A DNA stretch of 64,000 nucleotides. Origin: Paracoccus denitrificans. Lineage in GTDB: Bacteria > Pseudomonadota > Alphaproteobacteria > Rhodobacterales > Rhodobacteraceae. This document shows positions 56,401-63,940 of the stretch, one piece after another. Within the stretch, counting starts at the first letter, position 1, and every line of letters starts with the position of its first letter. Location of the stretch: NCBI RefSeq assembly GCF_900100045.1, contig NZ_FNEA01000021.1:1-64000 (forward strand). Reading direction: 5' to 3'. The notes beneath the pieces are model-generated. The model made no database searches and was not told where the DNA came from. It worked only from the letters and a program-made list of their open reading frames with translations. The position numbers and the translations under genes are program-made.

Positions 56401-56521
56401 CCTCGCGGCCGAGGCGCAGATAGCTGAGCGTGCCTGCCACCATCGAGATGATCAGCAGGAACCACACCAGGGAACGGTGATGCAGAGCCCAGTCGGACAG
56501 GTTGAAGCCGCGGTTGGTCAT
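53426..56521 (-). CDS. RND-family efflux pump permease
   Basis: This 1031-residue inner-membrane proton/drug antiporter has 12 helices. Recognisable parts are the first helix after NRGFNLSDWALHHR, VYLELDPTIRGPQVP in the porter domain, and QALAEAVAIVLLVSFVSLGLRAG. LGLLVDDAMIAIETMISRLE in helix 4 carries the proton-relay aspartates. FVAILGILALIGILIRNSVILVHEI is the second half. It resembles the MMPL/HAE1 pumps of alphaproteobacteria. Its ATG overlaps the adaptor stop by 4 bases. It is last in its operon, and no TolC-like gene is adjacent. Confidence 0.93.
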   Translation of the reverse strand: MTNRGFNLSDWALHHRSLVWFLLIISMVAGTLSYLRLGREEDPNFTIKIMVISASLPGATIEDTLNQVTTRIETKLEELDELKFTRSVTMPGQSVVYLELDPTIRGPQVPEVWKRVRNMMSDIRPEFPQEFQGFQFNDDFGDVFGNIYAFTSDGFTQRELRDRVEDIRKQVQALPMAGKTQLLGVRKEQIYLEFSSARLAALGLNHNQVVQTLALQNAISPSGIVQAGPEQVLVRVGGQFDDAQSIAAVNLRVGDRFFNIGDVATVTRGYEDPPSALFRYNGKEAVGLQIGMREGGNILEFGQHVDALMAEVARGLPIGIEMAKFADQPHVVDEAVGHFVQALAEAVAIVLLVSFVSLGLRAGFVVTLTIPLVLAITFVILDIYGITLQRISLGALIIALGLLVDDAMIAIETMISRLEVGDSLERAASHAWSSIAFPMLTGTLVTVAGFIPIGLNSSAAGEFTFSLFVVIAVSLIVSWIVAVLFAPLLGVTMLPATMVHKSERPSWLRRRFHGLLLWGMHHKWLTIAVTLAVFAISVVGMRFVEQQFFPTSDRTEIIVDVTERANASIAKTDADMARIEAMLAEERDALFWTTYVGRGAPRFVLSMDVPTPGPYMGQIVIQTPDLAARDRLKARLIEFAGRELIGTDIYVKNLEIGPPVGKPVQYRVSSPDLDQARDAARELAAVLATEPRLRDIALDWNEPARVVRLQVNQDQARRLGLTNEDISGALSGTFSGRTITQLRDGIFLINVTARGSQEDRESLASIQNLQLATPTGTPIPLASLAKLEYDTEQPLIMQRDGLPTVTVKADIASKDQPATLVEALADKVARFQAGLPPGVKVVVGGTVETSAESQEPIAAVVPIMLLIMASLVMVQMQGFRLSFIVFAAAPLGLIGVVAALLPFGVPMGFVAILGILALIGILIRNSVILVHEIQELIAKGHAKWDAVFEASDSRARPILLTAAAASLALIPISRQVFWGPMAFAMMGGIIAGTLVTLIFVPALYCAVFGVRPPKGDPMPSAEDRARAAAQE

Positions 56522-57618
56522 GGTGTCACGCTTTGTCCCACGGATTGGCCTTCGGTCAGGGAATGGATGCCGCGGATCACCACCTCCTCGCCCGGGGCAA
56601 GGCCCGAGGCGACGGCGATGCGCCCGCCGACCGGCGGACCAAGGGTCTCGATCCGGCGCAGGGCGACCGTGCCCTGTTCGCCGTCGCGGCTGACGACCCA
56701 GACATGTTCGGCGCCGTCCTGTTCAATGATGGCGGACTGGGGCAGCACCAGCTGCGCGGCGGCAGCGCCGGCGATGCGCGCGCGTACCAGCGCCCCCAGG
56801 CGCAGATCGGCATCCTGCCCAAGCGCAAGATGGATGCGCCGCGTCCGGGTCGCGGCATCTGCCACCGGCTCGATCTGCGAGACTGTCGCCGGCAGGATGC
56901 GGCCGGGGTCGCTTTCCGACCATACCTCGTAAGGATCGCCCTGCCTGACGCGCGACAGCACGATATCGGGCAGGTCGATCACCGCCTCGATCCCGTCCTG
57001 GGTCGAAAGCCGCAGCACCGGTTCGCCCGCGCTGACCACGGCGCCGGCATTGATGAAAACCGCACTGACCACCCCGTCGAAGGGCGCGCGCATCTCGGCG
57101 AAGCCTTCGGCGTCGCGGGCGCGGATCAATTCGGACTGGGCCTGCTGCTCGGCGGCCTGCGCGGCGGCCAGCGCGCGTTCGGCCTGTTCCAGCTGCGCGG
57201 TCGAGGCGACGTTGCGCTGGACCAGCGATCGCGTGCGCTCGGCCGTGGCCCGGGCGGTGCGCAGTTCCACCTGCGCCGCTTCGACCGCGGCCTGGGCGGT
57301 GCGGACATCGCCTTGCAGGTCGTCGGGATTGAGCGTGGCGAGCACCTCGCCCTGGCGGACGACATCGCCGATATCGACATTGCGCGCCGTCACCCGGCCA
57401 AGGGTCTGGAAGCCCAGGGCGACCTCGATCCGGGCGGCGATCACGCCGGGGATGGAGTGGCCGGCCGCCTGCGTGTCGCTGACAAGGATGCTCACCACCG
57501 GGCGGGGGGCTGCGGCGGCCTCGACCTTCGGCTTTTGCCAGGGCAGGGTGAAGCCGGCCGCGCCGCCGGCAAGCGCGACCAGGATCAGGACCGCCGGGAT
57601 CAGGGCCTTGCGCATCAT
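56518..57618 (-). CDS. RND efflux periplasmic adaptor (second of two)
   Basis: This 366-residue MFP has a short N-terminal helix (about 6-24, uncleaved or signal). The lipoyl half-motifs are FQTLGRVTARNVDIGDVVRQGEVLA and MRAPFDGVVSAVFINAGAVVSAGEPVL. An alpha-hairpin rich in Ala/Gln and a C-terminal membrane-proximal domain (PVGGRIAVASGLAPGEEVVIRGIHSL) complete it. The start at 57618 overlaps the preceding adaptor stop (ATGA). It is the adaptor translationally coupled to the RND pump. Confidence 0.9.
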   Translation of the reverse strand: MMRKALIPAVLILVALAGGAAGFTLPWQKPKVEAAAAPRPVVSILVSDTQAAGHSIPGVIAARIEVALGFQTLGRVTARNVDIGDVVRQGEVLATLNPDDLQGDVRTAQAAVEAAQVELRTARATAERTRSLVQRNVASTAQLEQAERALAAAQAAEQQAQSELIRARDAEGFAEMRAPFDGVVSAVFINAGAVVSAGEPVLRLSTQDGIEAVIDLPDIVLSRVRQGDPYEVWSESDPGRILPATVSQIEPVADAATRTRRIHLALGQDADLRLGALVRARIAGAAAAQLVLPQSAIIEQDGAEHVWVVSRDGEQGTVALRRIETLGPPVGGRIAVASGLAPGEEVVIRGIHSLTEGQSVGQSVTP

Positions 57619-58679
57619 TCCTGCCTCGCCGATGGGGACGCGTTCGTGACCTCGCGGCCGGGATAGAGCATCTGCGACCCCGCGCCGACCACCGTCTGCC
57701 CGGGCTCGATCCCTCCGCTGAGGATCACCGTGCCGTTGGCGAATCGCTCGATCTGGACCGATGCCAGCGAAACGCGATTGTCGTTGCCCACCAGCCAGAC
57801 CGCCGGCTTGCCGTCCGCCGAGGTCAGCGCCGTCCAGGGCACGGCGATGCCGCTGCCGGCCGGGAAATGCACCGCCCCCCGCACTGCCGCACCCAGGAGG
57901 CTGGCGGCCGGCGGGGCATTGTCGATCTCGGCCCGCACCGTGACCGAGCCCGTGGCGGGATCGACCAGGGGCGCGATCTCCGTCACATGCGCGGTCATGT
58001 GAAGATCGGGGAAATCGATCCCCCTGAGAGTGACCGGCGCACCGATCGCATCCCGCAGCAACGGCGTATCCGAGGTCTGGAACACCGCCTCGCGCCCCGT
58101 CGCGGAAGCCAGCGAGATCACTGCCTGCGCCGCCCCTACGATCTGTCCCGGCTCGGCCCGGCGTGCGGTGACGATGGCGTCGGCGGGTGCGCGGATCACG
58201 GTATCCTCCAGCGCACGTTGGGCCTGGCCCAGGGCAGAGCGCGCCTGTGTCAGCCCGCCGCTGGCGGCCGACAGGGCCTGGCTTGCGGCGTCGAGCGCCG
58301 CGCGCGTGCCCACGCCGCGGCTGAGCATCGCATCGGCGCGCTGAAGCGCCTGGCTGGCCTGCGCCTCGGCCGCCTCGGCCGAGGCCACGGCGGCCTGGGC
58401 CACGCGCAGCGCCTGTTCCTGTTGCAGCGGATCGGTCCGGGCCAGCGCCTGTCCCCGGGTGACGCGGTCGCCCTCGCGCACCAGGACTTCGGTGACGCGT
58501 CCCCCCAGCCGGAAGCCGATATCGACGCTGTCCTTGGCATGGACGGCTCCGGTCAGGGCGGCGTCGAAGGTCAGTTCGGTCTGCTCGACCTGTACGAACT
58601 CCACACGCAAGGGGGGCTGGGCCAGGGCTGGCTGGGTCGCGAAAAGCAGCGCCAGGACCAGCGGCATCAGGCGCGGCAT
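57615..58679 (-). CDS. RND efflux periplasmic adaptor (first of two)
   Basis: This 354-residue adaptor has a clean signal peptide (MPRLMPLVLALLFATQPALAQ) at the ATG 58679. Upstream in-frame starts (58826, 58760) lack one and are less likely. Lipoyl motifs are IGFRLGGRVTEVLVREGDRVTRGQALA and VIRAPADAIVTARRAEPGQIVGA. There is an Ala-rich alpha-hairpin. It differs from the second adaptor in sequence, so the pair is not a recent duplication. Two tandem adaptors with one pump suggest a hetero-oligomeric collar (inference). It is first in the operon, downstream of fliP on the same strand. Confidence 0.88.
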   Translation of the reverse strand: MPRLMPLVLALLFATQPALAQPPLRVEFVQVEQTELTFDAALTGAVHAKDSVDIGFRLGGRVTEVLVREGDRVTRGQALARTDPLQQEQALRVAQAAVASAEAAEAQASQALQRADAMLSRGVGTRAALDAASQALSAASGGLTQARSALGQAQRALEDTVIRAPADAIVTARRAEPGQIVGAAQAVISLASATGREAVFQTSDTPLLRDAIGAPVTLRGIDFPDLHMTAHVTEIAPLVDPATGSVTVRAEIDNAPPAASLLGAAVRGAVHFPAGSGIAVPWTALTSADGKPAVWLVGNDNRVSLASVQIERFANGTVILSGGIEPGQTVVGAGSQMLYPGREVTNASPSARQE

Positions 58680-58901
58680 GACGGCCCGGTCGCCTGACCT
58701 GTCGTGCGTTTCCGATCGGATGCTCAAGTTCGCTGCTCCTGAAAAGATCCCGAACGACATGACCTCGCGGATGCATCCGCCCCGGCTCATACCCGCCGGT
58801 GACACGCGACAAAACAAATGCGGCATCCCGCAAGCCGTCCGACCCGCCGCATGGGGACGCTTTCGGCAGTTCTGGCCCCGAATGCGCGGCGGAACGGTCG
58901 G

Positions 58902-59627
58902 CTATTGATAGCTTCGCACCAGCGCGGCCGCAATCATGCCCCAACCGTCAACCACGACAAAGAATGCCAGCTTGAAGGGCAGGGCCACCACGACCGGGGG
59001 CACCATCATCATGCCCATCGACATCAGCACGGCCGAAACCACCAGGTCGATGATGAGAAAAGGCAGCGCGACCAGGAAGCCGATTTCGAAGGCGCGCTGA
59101 ATCTCGCTGATCATGAAGGCGGGGATCAGCACGGAAAGCCGGTCGGGCGCTGCCTCGGGGTCGGGGGCGATCTCGGCAAGCGTGGCCAGCATTTCGGGAT
59201 CGGTGCGATGCTCCATGAAGCCGCGAAAGGGCACGATGCCGCGCTCGAACGCCTGCTCGACCGTGATCCGGCCGTCGCGCAACGGTGCGCCGGCGACGTC
59301 CCAGGCTTCGGTCAGCACCGGGTTCATCACGAACCAGGTCAGGAACATGGCCAGGCTGACGATCAGCATGTTCGGCGGCGACTGCTGCAGCCCCAGGGAT
59401 TGGCGCAGGATCGAAAGCACCGTCACGATGAAGGGAAAGCAGGTCACCATGATGGCGATGCCCGGCGCCAGCGACAGCGCCGTCATCACTGCCAGAAGCG
59501 TGATCGCATGCCGGCCGACGCCGCCTGCGACCGCATCGAGGCCCGCCGCGTCGATCAGCGGCAGATCCTGGGCCGACCCGGGCTGGGGCAGCAGCAGCAC
59601 CGCAAGGACAAGGACGAGCCTGATCAC
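58902..59627 (-). CDS. fliP: Flagellar export apparatus protein FliP
   Basis: FliP forms the export-gate core with FliQ and FliR. The GTG at 59627 overlaps the fliN stop (GTGA) and gives 241 residues with a cleavable signal (VIRLVLVLAVLLLPQPGSAQ). Conserved segments are MTCFPFIVTVLSILRQSLGLQQSPPN, PAFMISEIQRAFEIGF and the helix pair LIIDLVVSAVLMSMGMMMVPP. It is the last gene of the fliF operon; fliQ, fliR, flhA and flhB lie outside the window. Confidence 0.95.
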   Translation of the reverse strand: MIRLVLVLAVLLLPQPGSAQDLPLIDAAGLDAVAGGVGRHAITLLAVMTALSLAPGIAIMVTCFPFIVTVLSILRQSLGLQQSPPNMLIVSLAMFLTWFVMNPVLTEAWDVAGAPLRDGRITVEQAFERGIVPFRGFMEHRTDPEMLATLAEIAPDPEAAPDRLSVLIPAFMISEIQRAFEIGFLVALPFLIIDLVVSAVLMSMGMMMVPPVVVALPFKLAFFVVVDGWGMIAAALVRSYQ

Positions 59628-59887
59628 GATGCGCCGGCCGGGCCAAGGATGCGGACGCAAAGCCGGTTGTCGGTTTCGTCGCCCGAGACGAGTTCGCCGC
59701 GGGCGATGACCTTGTCGCCGACGCAGATCTCGACGCCGTCCGACATGTCCTGGTCCAGCGTCAGGATGTCGTCGGGCCGCAGGCGCGAAAGCTCGGCAAC
59801 GGTAAGTTGCGTTCCGCCCAGCCGGATGGTGATTTCCACCTGGATCTGGTCGGTTGCGATCAGGCTTGCAAGATCGTCCATGATCAT
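59624..59887 (-). CDS. fliN: Flagellar switch protein FliN (SpoA domain)
   Basis: FliN is a C-ring switch component that binds FliM and FliH. The 87-residue product is just the SpoA domain (IQVEITIRLGGTQLTVAELSRL, DILTLDQ, VEICVGDKVIARGELVSG). The N-terminal tail of longer FliN proteins is nearly absent. The ATG at 59887 overlaps the fliH stop (ATGA). fliM and fliG are not in the window. Confidence 0.9.
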   Translation of the reverse strand: MIMDDLASLIATDQIQVEITIRLGGTQLTVAELSRLRPDDILTLDQDMSDGVEICVGDKVIARGELVSGDETDNRLCVRILGPAGAS

Positions 59888-60444
59888 TCCCCGGTCTTGA
59901 TGTCGTCGATGATGGTTTTCAGCTCGGTGGCGGCGCGCGAAGGATCGAAGATGATCGCACCATGGCCGGCGACCAGCTCGACCATGTCCTGGCCCGCCCG
60001 AAGGCTTTCGATCCGCACATGGGGGAACAGCCCGCTGCCAAGGCAATCCGCCACGTCCGCGTGCAGGTCTTCGGGACATCGGACGATCAATGTCCGATCC
60101 GGCGCATGTTCGACGATCCGCGCCATCTCCTCGGCCAGTGAAAGCCGCAACCGCTCCTTTTCCGAGCAAGGGCCGAGCACATCCACGATGGCGTGCAGGA
60201 TCGGCACCAGCGCGTTGCGGATATCCCCGCGCAGCGCGGCTTCAGCTTCGTGCCCGGCCTGCATGTTCTGGCGGAGATCGTCCAAGGCCCGGGTCAACGC
60301 ATCCAGGCTGGCCTCGCGGCCTTCGGTCAGGCCCTTCTCGTAGCCGTGCTGAAAAGCTTCCTCTCGCCCGGTCGCCGCAGCCAGCTGCGCGTCGCCCACG
60401 GCGCCAAAGGAAAACGAATCGAGGCGAAGCGCGGCGGGTCTCAT
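59884..60444 (-). CDS. fliH: Flagellar assembly protein FliH-like
   Basis: FliH tethers the FliI ATPase to the C ring and export gate. The 186-residue protein has the FliH-type N-terminus (EEAFQHGYEKGLTEGREASLDAL, a GxxxG-containing helix), a coiled-coil centre and a C-terminal alpha/beta domain (RTLIVRCPEDLHADV). Sequence similarity in FliH is always weak; position between fliF and fliN decides. It overlaps fliF by 4 bases. Confidence 0.85.
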   Translation of the reverse strand: MRPAALRLDSFSFGAVGDAQLAAATGREEAFQHGYEKGLTEGREASLDALTRALDDLRQNMQAGHEAEAALRGDIRNALVPILHAIVDVLGPCSEKERLRLSLAEEMARIVEHAPDRTLIVRCPEDLHADVADCLGSGLFPHVRIESLRAGQDMVELVAGHGAIIFDPSRAATELKTIIDDIKTGE

Positions 60445-62021
60445 ACGGCGTCCTCACGCTTCTCGATCCAGCCTGACAGGATTTGCAGGCTTTCGTCCTT
60501 GCGCGATTTCATCAGCTCCTTGAGCCGCCCCACCGGATCGCTGCCGTCCGTCCCCGCGGGCGCGAAGTCGATCTCGGGAACGACATTGGCAACGGCGGGG
60601 GCCGGGGCGCCCTCGGTCCTGGCACCCGCAAGAGCCGGCGGCCGTTCCGGGCGATCCAGCATGGCCTGGCCCGGACTGCCCGCAGGTTTCGACCTCAACA
60701 GCGGGCGCAACAGGAATGCCGCCAGTGCCAGTGCGAAAAACCCGACCAGGGCGATGCGGATCAGCCCGTTCAGGTCCAGCCTCGACAGGAAACCGCCGGC
60801 GCTGGCCAGCGTGCCTGCCTGGGAAAGCGAGGCGAAGGGCAGCGATTTCACCGTAATCGCGTCGCCCCGCCCTTCGTCGAAGCCCACGGCCGAGGCGACC
60901 AGTTCTCGGATCGCCTGAAGCTCGGTCTCTTCGCGCGGCACCAGCGTGGCTTCGCCGTTGGCCTCTGTCCGGGCGACCCCGTTCACCAGCACGGCCACGG
61001 TCAGGCGCCGGGTGGCGCCGGGCTGGCGCGTCACCTCGCGCGTGATCTTGCTGACCTCGAAGTTCGAGCGCTGGCGGGTCTCCGACCGCGAGGATCGGCT
61101 TTGATCCCCGGCACTGTCCTGGCCCTCGGGCAGGTTCGAGGCGGCGGTGACCGCGCCCTGTTGCGCATTGCTGCTTTGATCGGCGCTTTCCTCGCTTTCC
61201 TGCGAGATCAGCGCCCTTTCCTGCGGGTCGAAACGCTGCTCGGTCAGCAGTTCGGATTCGTTGACCACGTCCAGATGCAACTCGACGATGGCATTGCCGT
61301 GGCCGACATGTGCGGCCAGGATGCGCTCGACATTGCGTTTCATCTCGGCCTCGCGATCCTCGCCGTCGAAATCCTCGCCCGAGGAAATCACGCCGCGTTC
61401 GCTGTCGATCACCGCGACCCGATCCGCCGTCATGCCCGGCACGCCAGAGGAGACAAGGAACTTCAATGCTTTCGCCTGATTGCGACTGATCGGCGTGCCG
61501 TCGGTCGTCAGCGTGACCGAAGCGGTCGCCTCGGCCTCGCGCCGATAGCCGCGGCCCTGCGGCACGGCCAGATGCACGCGCGCCGCCTTGACGTTCGGCA
61601 AGGCCAGGATGGTGCGCGCCAATTCGCCTTCCTTGGCACGCCAATAGGCGGCATCGAACATCTGCGAGGTGGTGCCGAAGCCCGACATGCCGTCGAGAAT
61701 CTCGTAGCCTGAGCCGCCGGCCGAGGGCAGCCCCTCGCCGGCCAGCGTCATGCGCAATTCGTCCCGGCGGCTTTCCGCGACCCAGATGGAATCGCCCCGG
61801 ATCTCATAGGGGACGCCGGATTTTTCGACCGCGGCCATCACCGCGCCGGACTGCTGCGGATCGAGCCCGGAATAGAGCAGCGCCATGCCGGGCCGGCTGG
61901 CCATCCAGGACAATCCCGCAATGGCGGCAAATGTGAACAGGAAGGCCGCCGCCAGCATGGCCCTCTGCTTCGTGCTTCTGTCGCGCCAGTAGTCCTGCAG
62001 TTTCAGCAAAACCGCCCCCAT
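60441..62021 (-). CDS. fliF: Flagellar MS-ring protein FliF
   Basis: FliF forms the MS ring in the inner membrane. The 526-residue protein has a first helix (about 22-42, ending SWM), ring-building motifs (YSGLDPQQSG, AVEKSGVPYEI, RRDELRMTLAGEGLP, RVHLAVPQ) and a large periplasmic region. A second helix lies near 416-434 (RIALVGFFALALAAFLL). The C-terminus SDPVGRLKELMKSRKDESLQILSGWI binds FliG. It is first gene of fliF-fliH-fliN-fliP and divergent from fliL. Confidence 0.95.
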   Translation of the reverse strand: MGAVLLKLQDYWRDRSTKQRAMLAAAFLFTFAAIAGLSWMASRPGMALLYSGLDPQQSGAVMAAVEKSGVPYEIRGDSIWVAESRRDELRMTLAGEGLPSAGGSGYEILDGMSGFGTTSQMFDAAYWRAKEGELARTILALPNVKAARVHLAVPQGRGYRREAEATASVTLTTDGTPISRNQAKALKFLVSSGVPGMTADRVAVIDSERGVISSGEDFDGEDREAEMKRNVERILAAHVGHGNAIVELHLDVVNESELLTEQRFDPQERALISQESEESADQSSNAQQGAVTAASNLPEGQDSAGDQSRSSRSETRQRSNFEVSKITREVTRQPGATRRLTVAVLVNGVARTEANGEATLVPREETELQAIRELVASAVGFDEGRGDAITVKSLPFASLSQAGTLASAGGFLSRLDLNGLIRIALVGFFALALAAFLLRPLLRSKPAGSPGQAMLDRPERPPALAGARTEGAPAPAVANVVPEIDFAPAGTDGSDPVGRLKELMKSRKDESLQILSGWIEKREDAV

Positions 62022-62066
62022 CGAATCGCCGTGATCCTTGTCGCGACCTTGATGGCACGGGGGCGA

Positions 62067-62081
62067 TTAAGAATTGGTTAG
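62067..62081 (+). promoter_or_regulatory. CtrA-like binding site between fliF and fliL
   Basis: TTAA-GAATTGG-TTAG is one mismatch from TTAA-N7-TTAA. It lies 46-60 bases upstream of fliF and 43-57 bases upstream of fliL in the divergent promoter, so a single CtrA site could control both operons. It is the AT-rich centre of a GC-rich gap. Function is inferred. Confidence 0.5.
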
Positions 62082-62123
62082 CCCGCGAGTGATATCCAGG
62101 CCCTGGACGGATGGAGAATCACC

Positions 62124-62606
62124 ATGACCGATGTCGCCGACATCAACGCGGAAGGAAAACCAGGCGGAGGAATCGGCCGCATCCTGTTGCCGCTGGGCCT
62201 GGCCCTTGCCTTGGGTGGGGCCGGCTTTGCCTCGACCTGGCTGGGATTCTGGTCGCCCATGTCGCTTTTCTCGGCGAAGGAGCAGGTCGCCCAGGCCGAG
62301 GCCGCGCCGTCCCTTGCCTTCGTCGATATCCCCCAGATCGTGCTGACGCTGGCCGGACCCCGGGCGCGAACCCTGGTGATGACGGTCAAGATCGAGACCG
62401 ACCAGGGCCACCGTGCCGAGGTCGAACACCTGATTCCGCGCCTGCTGGACAGTTTCAACGGCTTTCTTGCCGATATCGACGGCACGGCCTTCGAGAAACG
62501 CGGGATATTGGACATCGTCCGGGACGAGCTGGCAACGCGCGCCGTCTTTGTCCTGGGCAGGGAGGCATTCACCGATGTCCTTATCACGGAGTTCAGGGTC
62601 CAATGA
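62124..62606 (+). CDS. fliL: Flagellar basal-body associated protein FliL
   Basis: FliL sits in the basal body next to the stator and supports torque. The 160-residue protein has an N-terminal tail, one membrane helix (about 20-43, LPLGLALALGGAGFASTWLGF) and a periplasmic domain (FVDIPQIVLTLAGPRARTL, HRAEVEHLIPRLLDSFNGFL). The C-terminal LGREAFTDVLITEFRVQ is typical. The ATG at 62124 follows GGAGAA. It is first in fliL-DUF6468-motE-motA. Confidence 0.92.
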   Translation: MTDVADINAEGKPGGGIGRILLPLGLALALGGAGFASTWLGFWSPMSLFSAKEQVAQAEAAPSLAFVDIPQIVLTLAGPRARTLVMTVKIETDQGHRAEVEHLIPRLLDSFNGFLADIDGTAFEKRGILDIVRDELATRAVFVLGREAFTDVLITEFRVQ

Positions 62607-62950
62607 CGATCGCGCAGCTTTTACAGGTGGTCCTGATCGCCTTTACCATCGGGCTGTCGGGATTTTGCTTCATGCTGGCACGTCGGCTGCGCAAGCTGAA
62701 CGACCTGGAAACCGGACTGGGCGGCGCTATCGCCGTCATGACCAGCGAAATTGGCCGGCTGGAGAAATCCATCCTGCTGGCCAAGGCCGAGGCCACTGCC
62801 GCAACCCAGGCGCTTGCCGACGAGATCGAGCGTGCCAAGCAGGAGCGCGCATTCTGGATGTTGCAGCAGAAGTTCGCCGAGGCTGGCCCATCGCGGCCCG
62901 CCCGCTTGCAGCGCCGCCGCCGTCGCGAAGGAACGGTGGCCAATGCGTAA
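62603..62950 (+). CDS. Flagellar-locus membrane protein (DUF6468-like)
   Basis: This 115-residue protein has one N-terminal membrane helix (about 8-25), then basic residues and an extended helix/coiled coil (RLRKLNDLETGLGG, SILLAKAEATAATQALADEIERA). It has an Arg-rich tail. This is the layout of DUF6468 proteins found between fliL and motE/motA in alphaproteobacteria. Role is unknown, possibly stator-associated. It overlaps fliL by 4 bases and the next gene by 8 bases. Confidence 0.7.
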   Translation: MTIAQLLQVVLIAFTIGLSGFCFMLARRLRKLNDLETGLGGAIAVMTSEIGRLEKSILLAKAEATAATQALADEIERAKQERAFWMLQQKFAEAGPSRPARLQRRRRREGTVANA

Positions 62951-63485
62951 GCCGATCCTGTCGATCCTGGGCGGCGTGATGATCCTGGCCGCGGCCGGCC
63001 AGGCGGTGATGCTGATGGACGGGCTGTCGCGACTGTCGGCGAATGCCGAGCCTTCGGAATTGATGGCGGGCTGCACCGACGTTCCCGAAGCTGTTGCCCT
63101 GGCCGAGACGCTGCGCGAGCGCGCCCTGCGCCTCGACCGCTACATGCAGGAGATCGAGCGGCGGAAGGCCGAAATTGCCGCTGCCGAAAAGCGGCTGACC
63201 GAGAGGTTGGTCGAACTGCGCAAGCTGAAGCAGCGGATCGTCCAGGGCAACCAGGGCCAGAGCCAGGCGCAGACCGAGGATATCGCGCGGCTGATCGCGG
63301 TCTATGACCAGATGAAGCCCGAACAGGCGGCCATGGTCCTGTCGAACCTGCCGCCGGATTTTGCCGCGCAGATCCTTGCCCGCGTTCAGCCCGAAACGGG
63401 TGCCCGGATCATGGCCTCGGTCGAGCCGGGCCATGCCGCGATCCTGACGTCATACATGGGCGCCCTACGGGCCGCCGGGAAATAG
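62943..63485 (+). CDS. motE: MotE-like motility chaperone
   Basis: This 180-residue protein has an N-terminal signal/anchor (ILGGVMILAAAGQAVML), then a long charged coiled coil (about 50-105). A C-terminal MgtE N-like domain (IAVYDQMKPEQAAMVLSNLPPDFAAQILARVQPE) follows. This combination is the MotE family, which stabilises MotC in rhizobial motors and is widespread in alphaproteobacterial flagellar loci. No motC is in the window. It overlaps the DUF6468 gene by 8 bases. Confidence 0.8.
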   Translation: MRKPILSILGGVMILAAAGQAVMLMDGLSRLSANAEPSELMAGCTDVPEAVALAETLRERALRLDRYMQEIERRKAEIAAAEKRLTERLVELRKLKQRIVQGNQGQSQAQTEDIARLIAVYDQMKPEQAAMVLSNLPPDFAAQILARVQPETGARIMASVEPGHAAILTSYMGALRAAGK

Positions 63486-63493
63486 GTGAATAC

Positions 63494-63940
63494 ATGTTCG
63501 GCATGATCGGCATCGTCGTGACCTTCGCGATGGTCTTCGGTGGATACATCCTGGCAGGCGGAAAGCTGGGGGTCATCCTGCACTCGCTGCCCTTCGAAAT
63601 GATGATGATCGGCGGGGCGGCCGTCGGCTCGTTCCTGCTGTCGAACGAGACGGCGGTCATCAAGCAGGCGCTGGGGGGCATCGGCCGCTCGCTCAAGGGG
63701 CCGCGCTGGCACGAATCCGACGTGCAGGACGTGCTTTGCCTGCTGTTCCAGCTGCTGCGGATCGCACGCGCCAGCCCGGTCGAACTGGAAGAGCATATCG
63801 AGAAGCCCGAATCGTCGTCGATCTTCCAGGCTTACCCCCGGATTCTGGCCGATGAGCATGTCGTGACGCTGATCGCCGACACGCTGCGCTCGGCCAGCCT
63901 GAACTACGACGATCCCTATCAGGTGGCAGATTTTGCATGA
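63494..63940 (+). pseudogene. motA: Flagellar stator protein MotA, truncated after residue 148
   Basis: The ORF has the MotA start: two helices (VVTFAMVFGGYILAGGKLGVIL, MMMIGGAAVGSFLLS) and the cytoplasmic loop with LEEHIEKPESSSIFQAYPRI and LRSASLNYDDPYQVADF. It then stops at TGA after 148 codons. MotA is normally about 285-295 residues, and the missing part includes helices 3 and 4 and the proton channel. The sequence after 63935 has no MotA homology in any frame and is AT-richer. This suggests the gene is disrupted by an insertion or rearrangement whose other side lies beyond the window. The SD is AGGTG, 6 bases before the ATG. Confidence 0.8.

Noticed and set aside
58680..58901. Sigma-54 or other flagellar promoter near fliP and the RND operon
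   Set aside because: No GG-N10-GC element with proper spacing was convincing.
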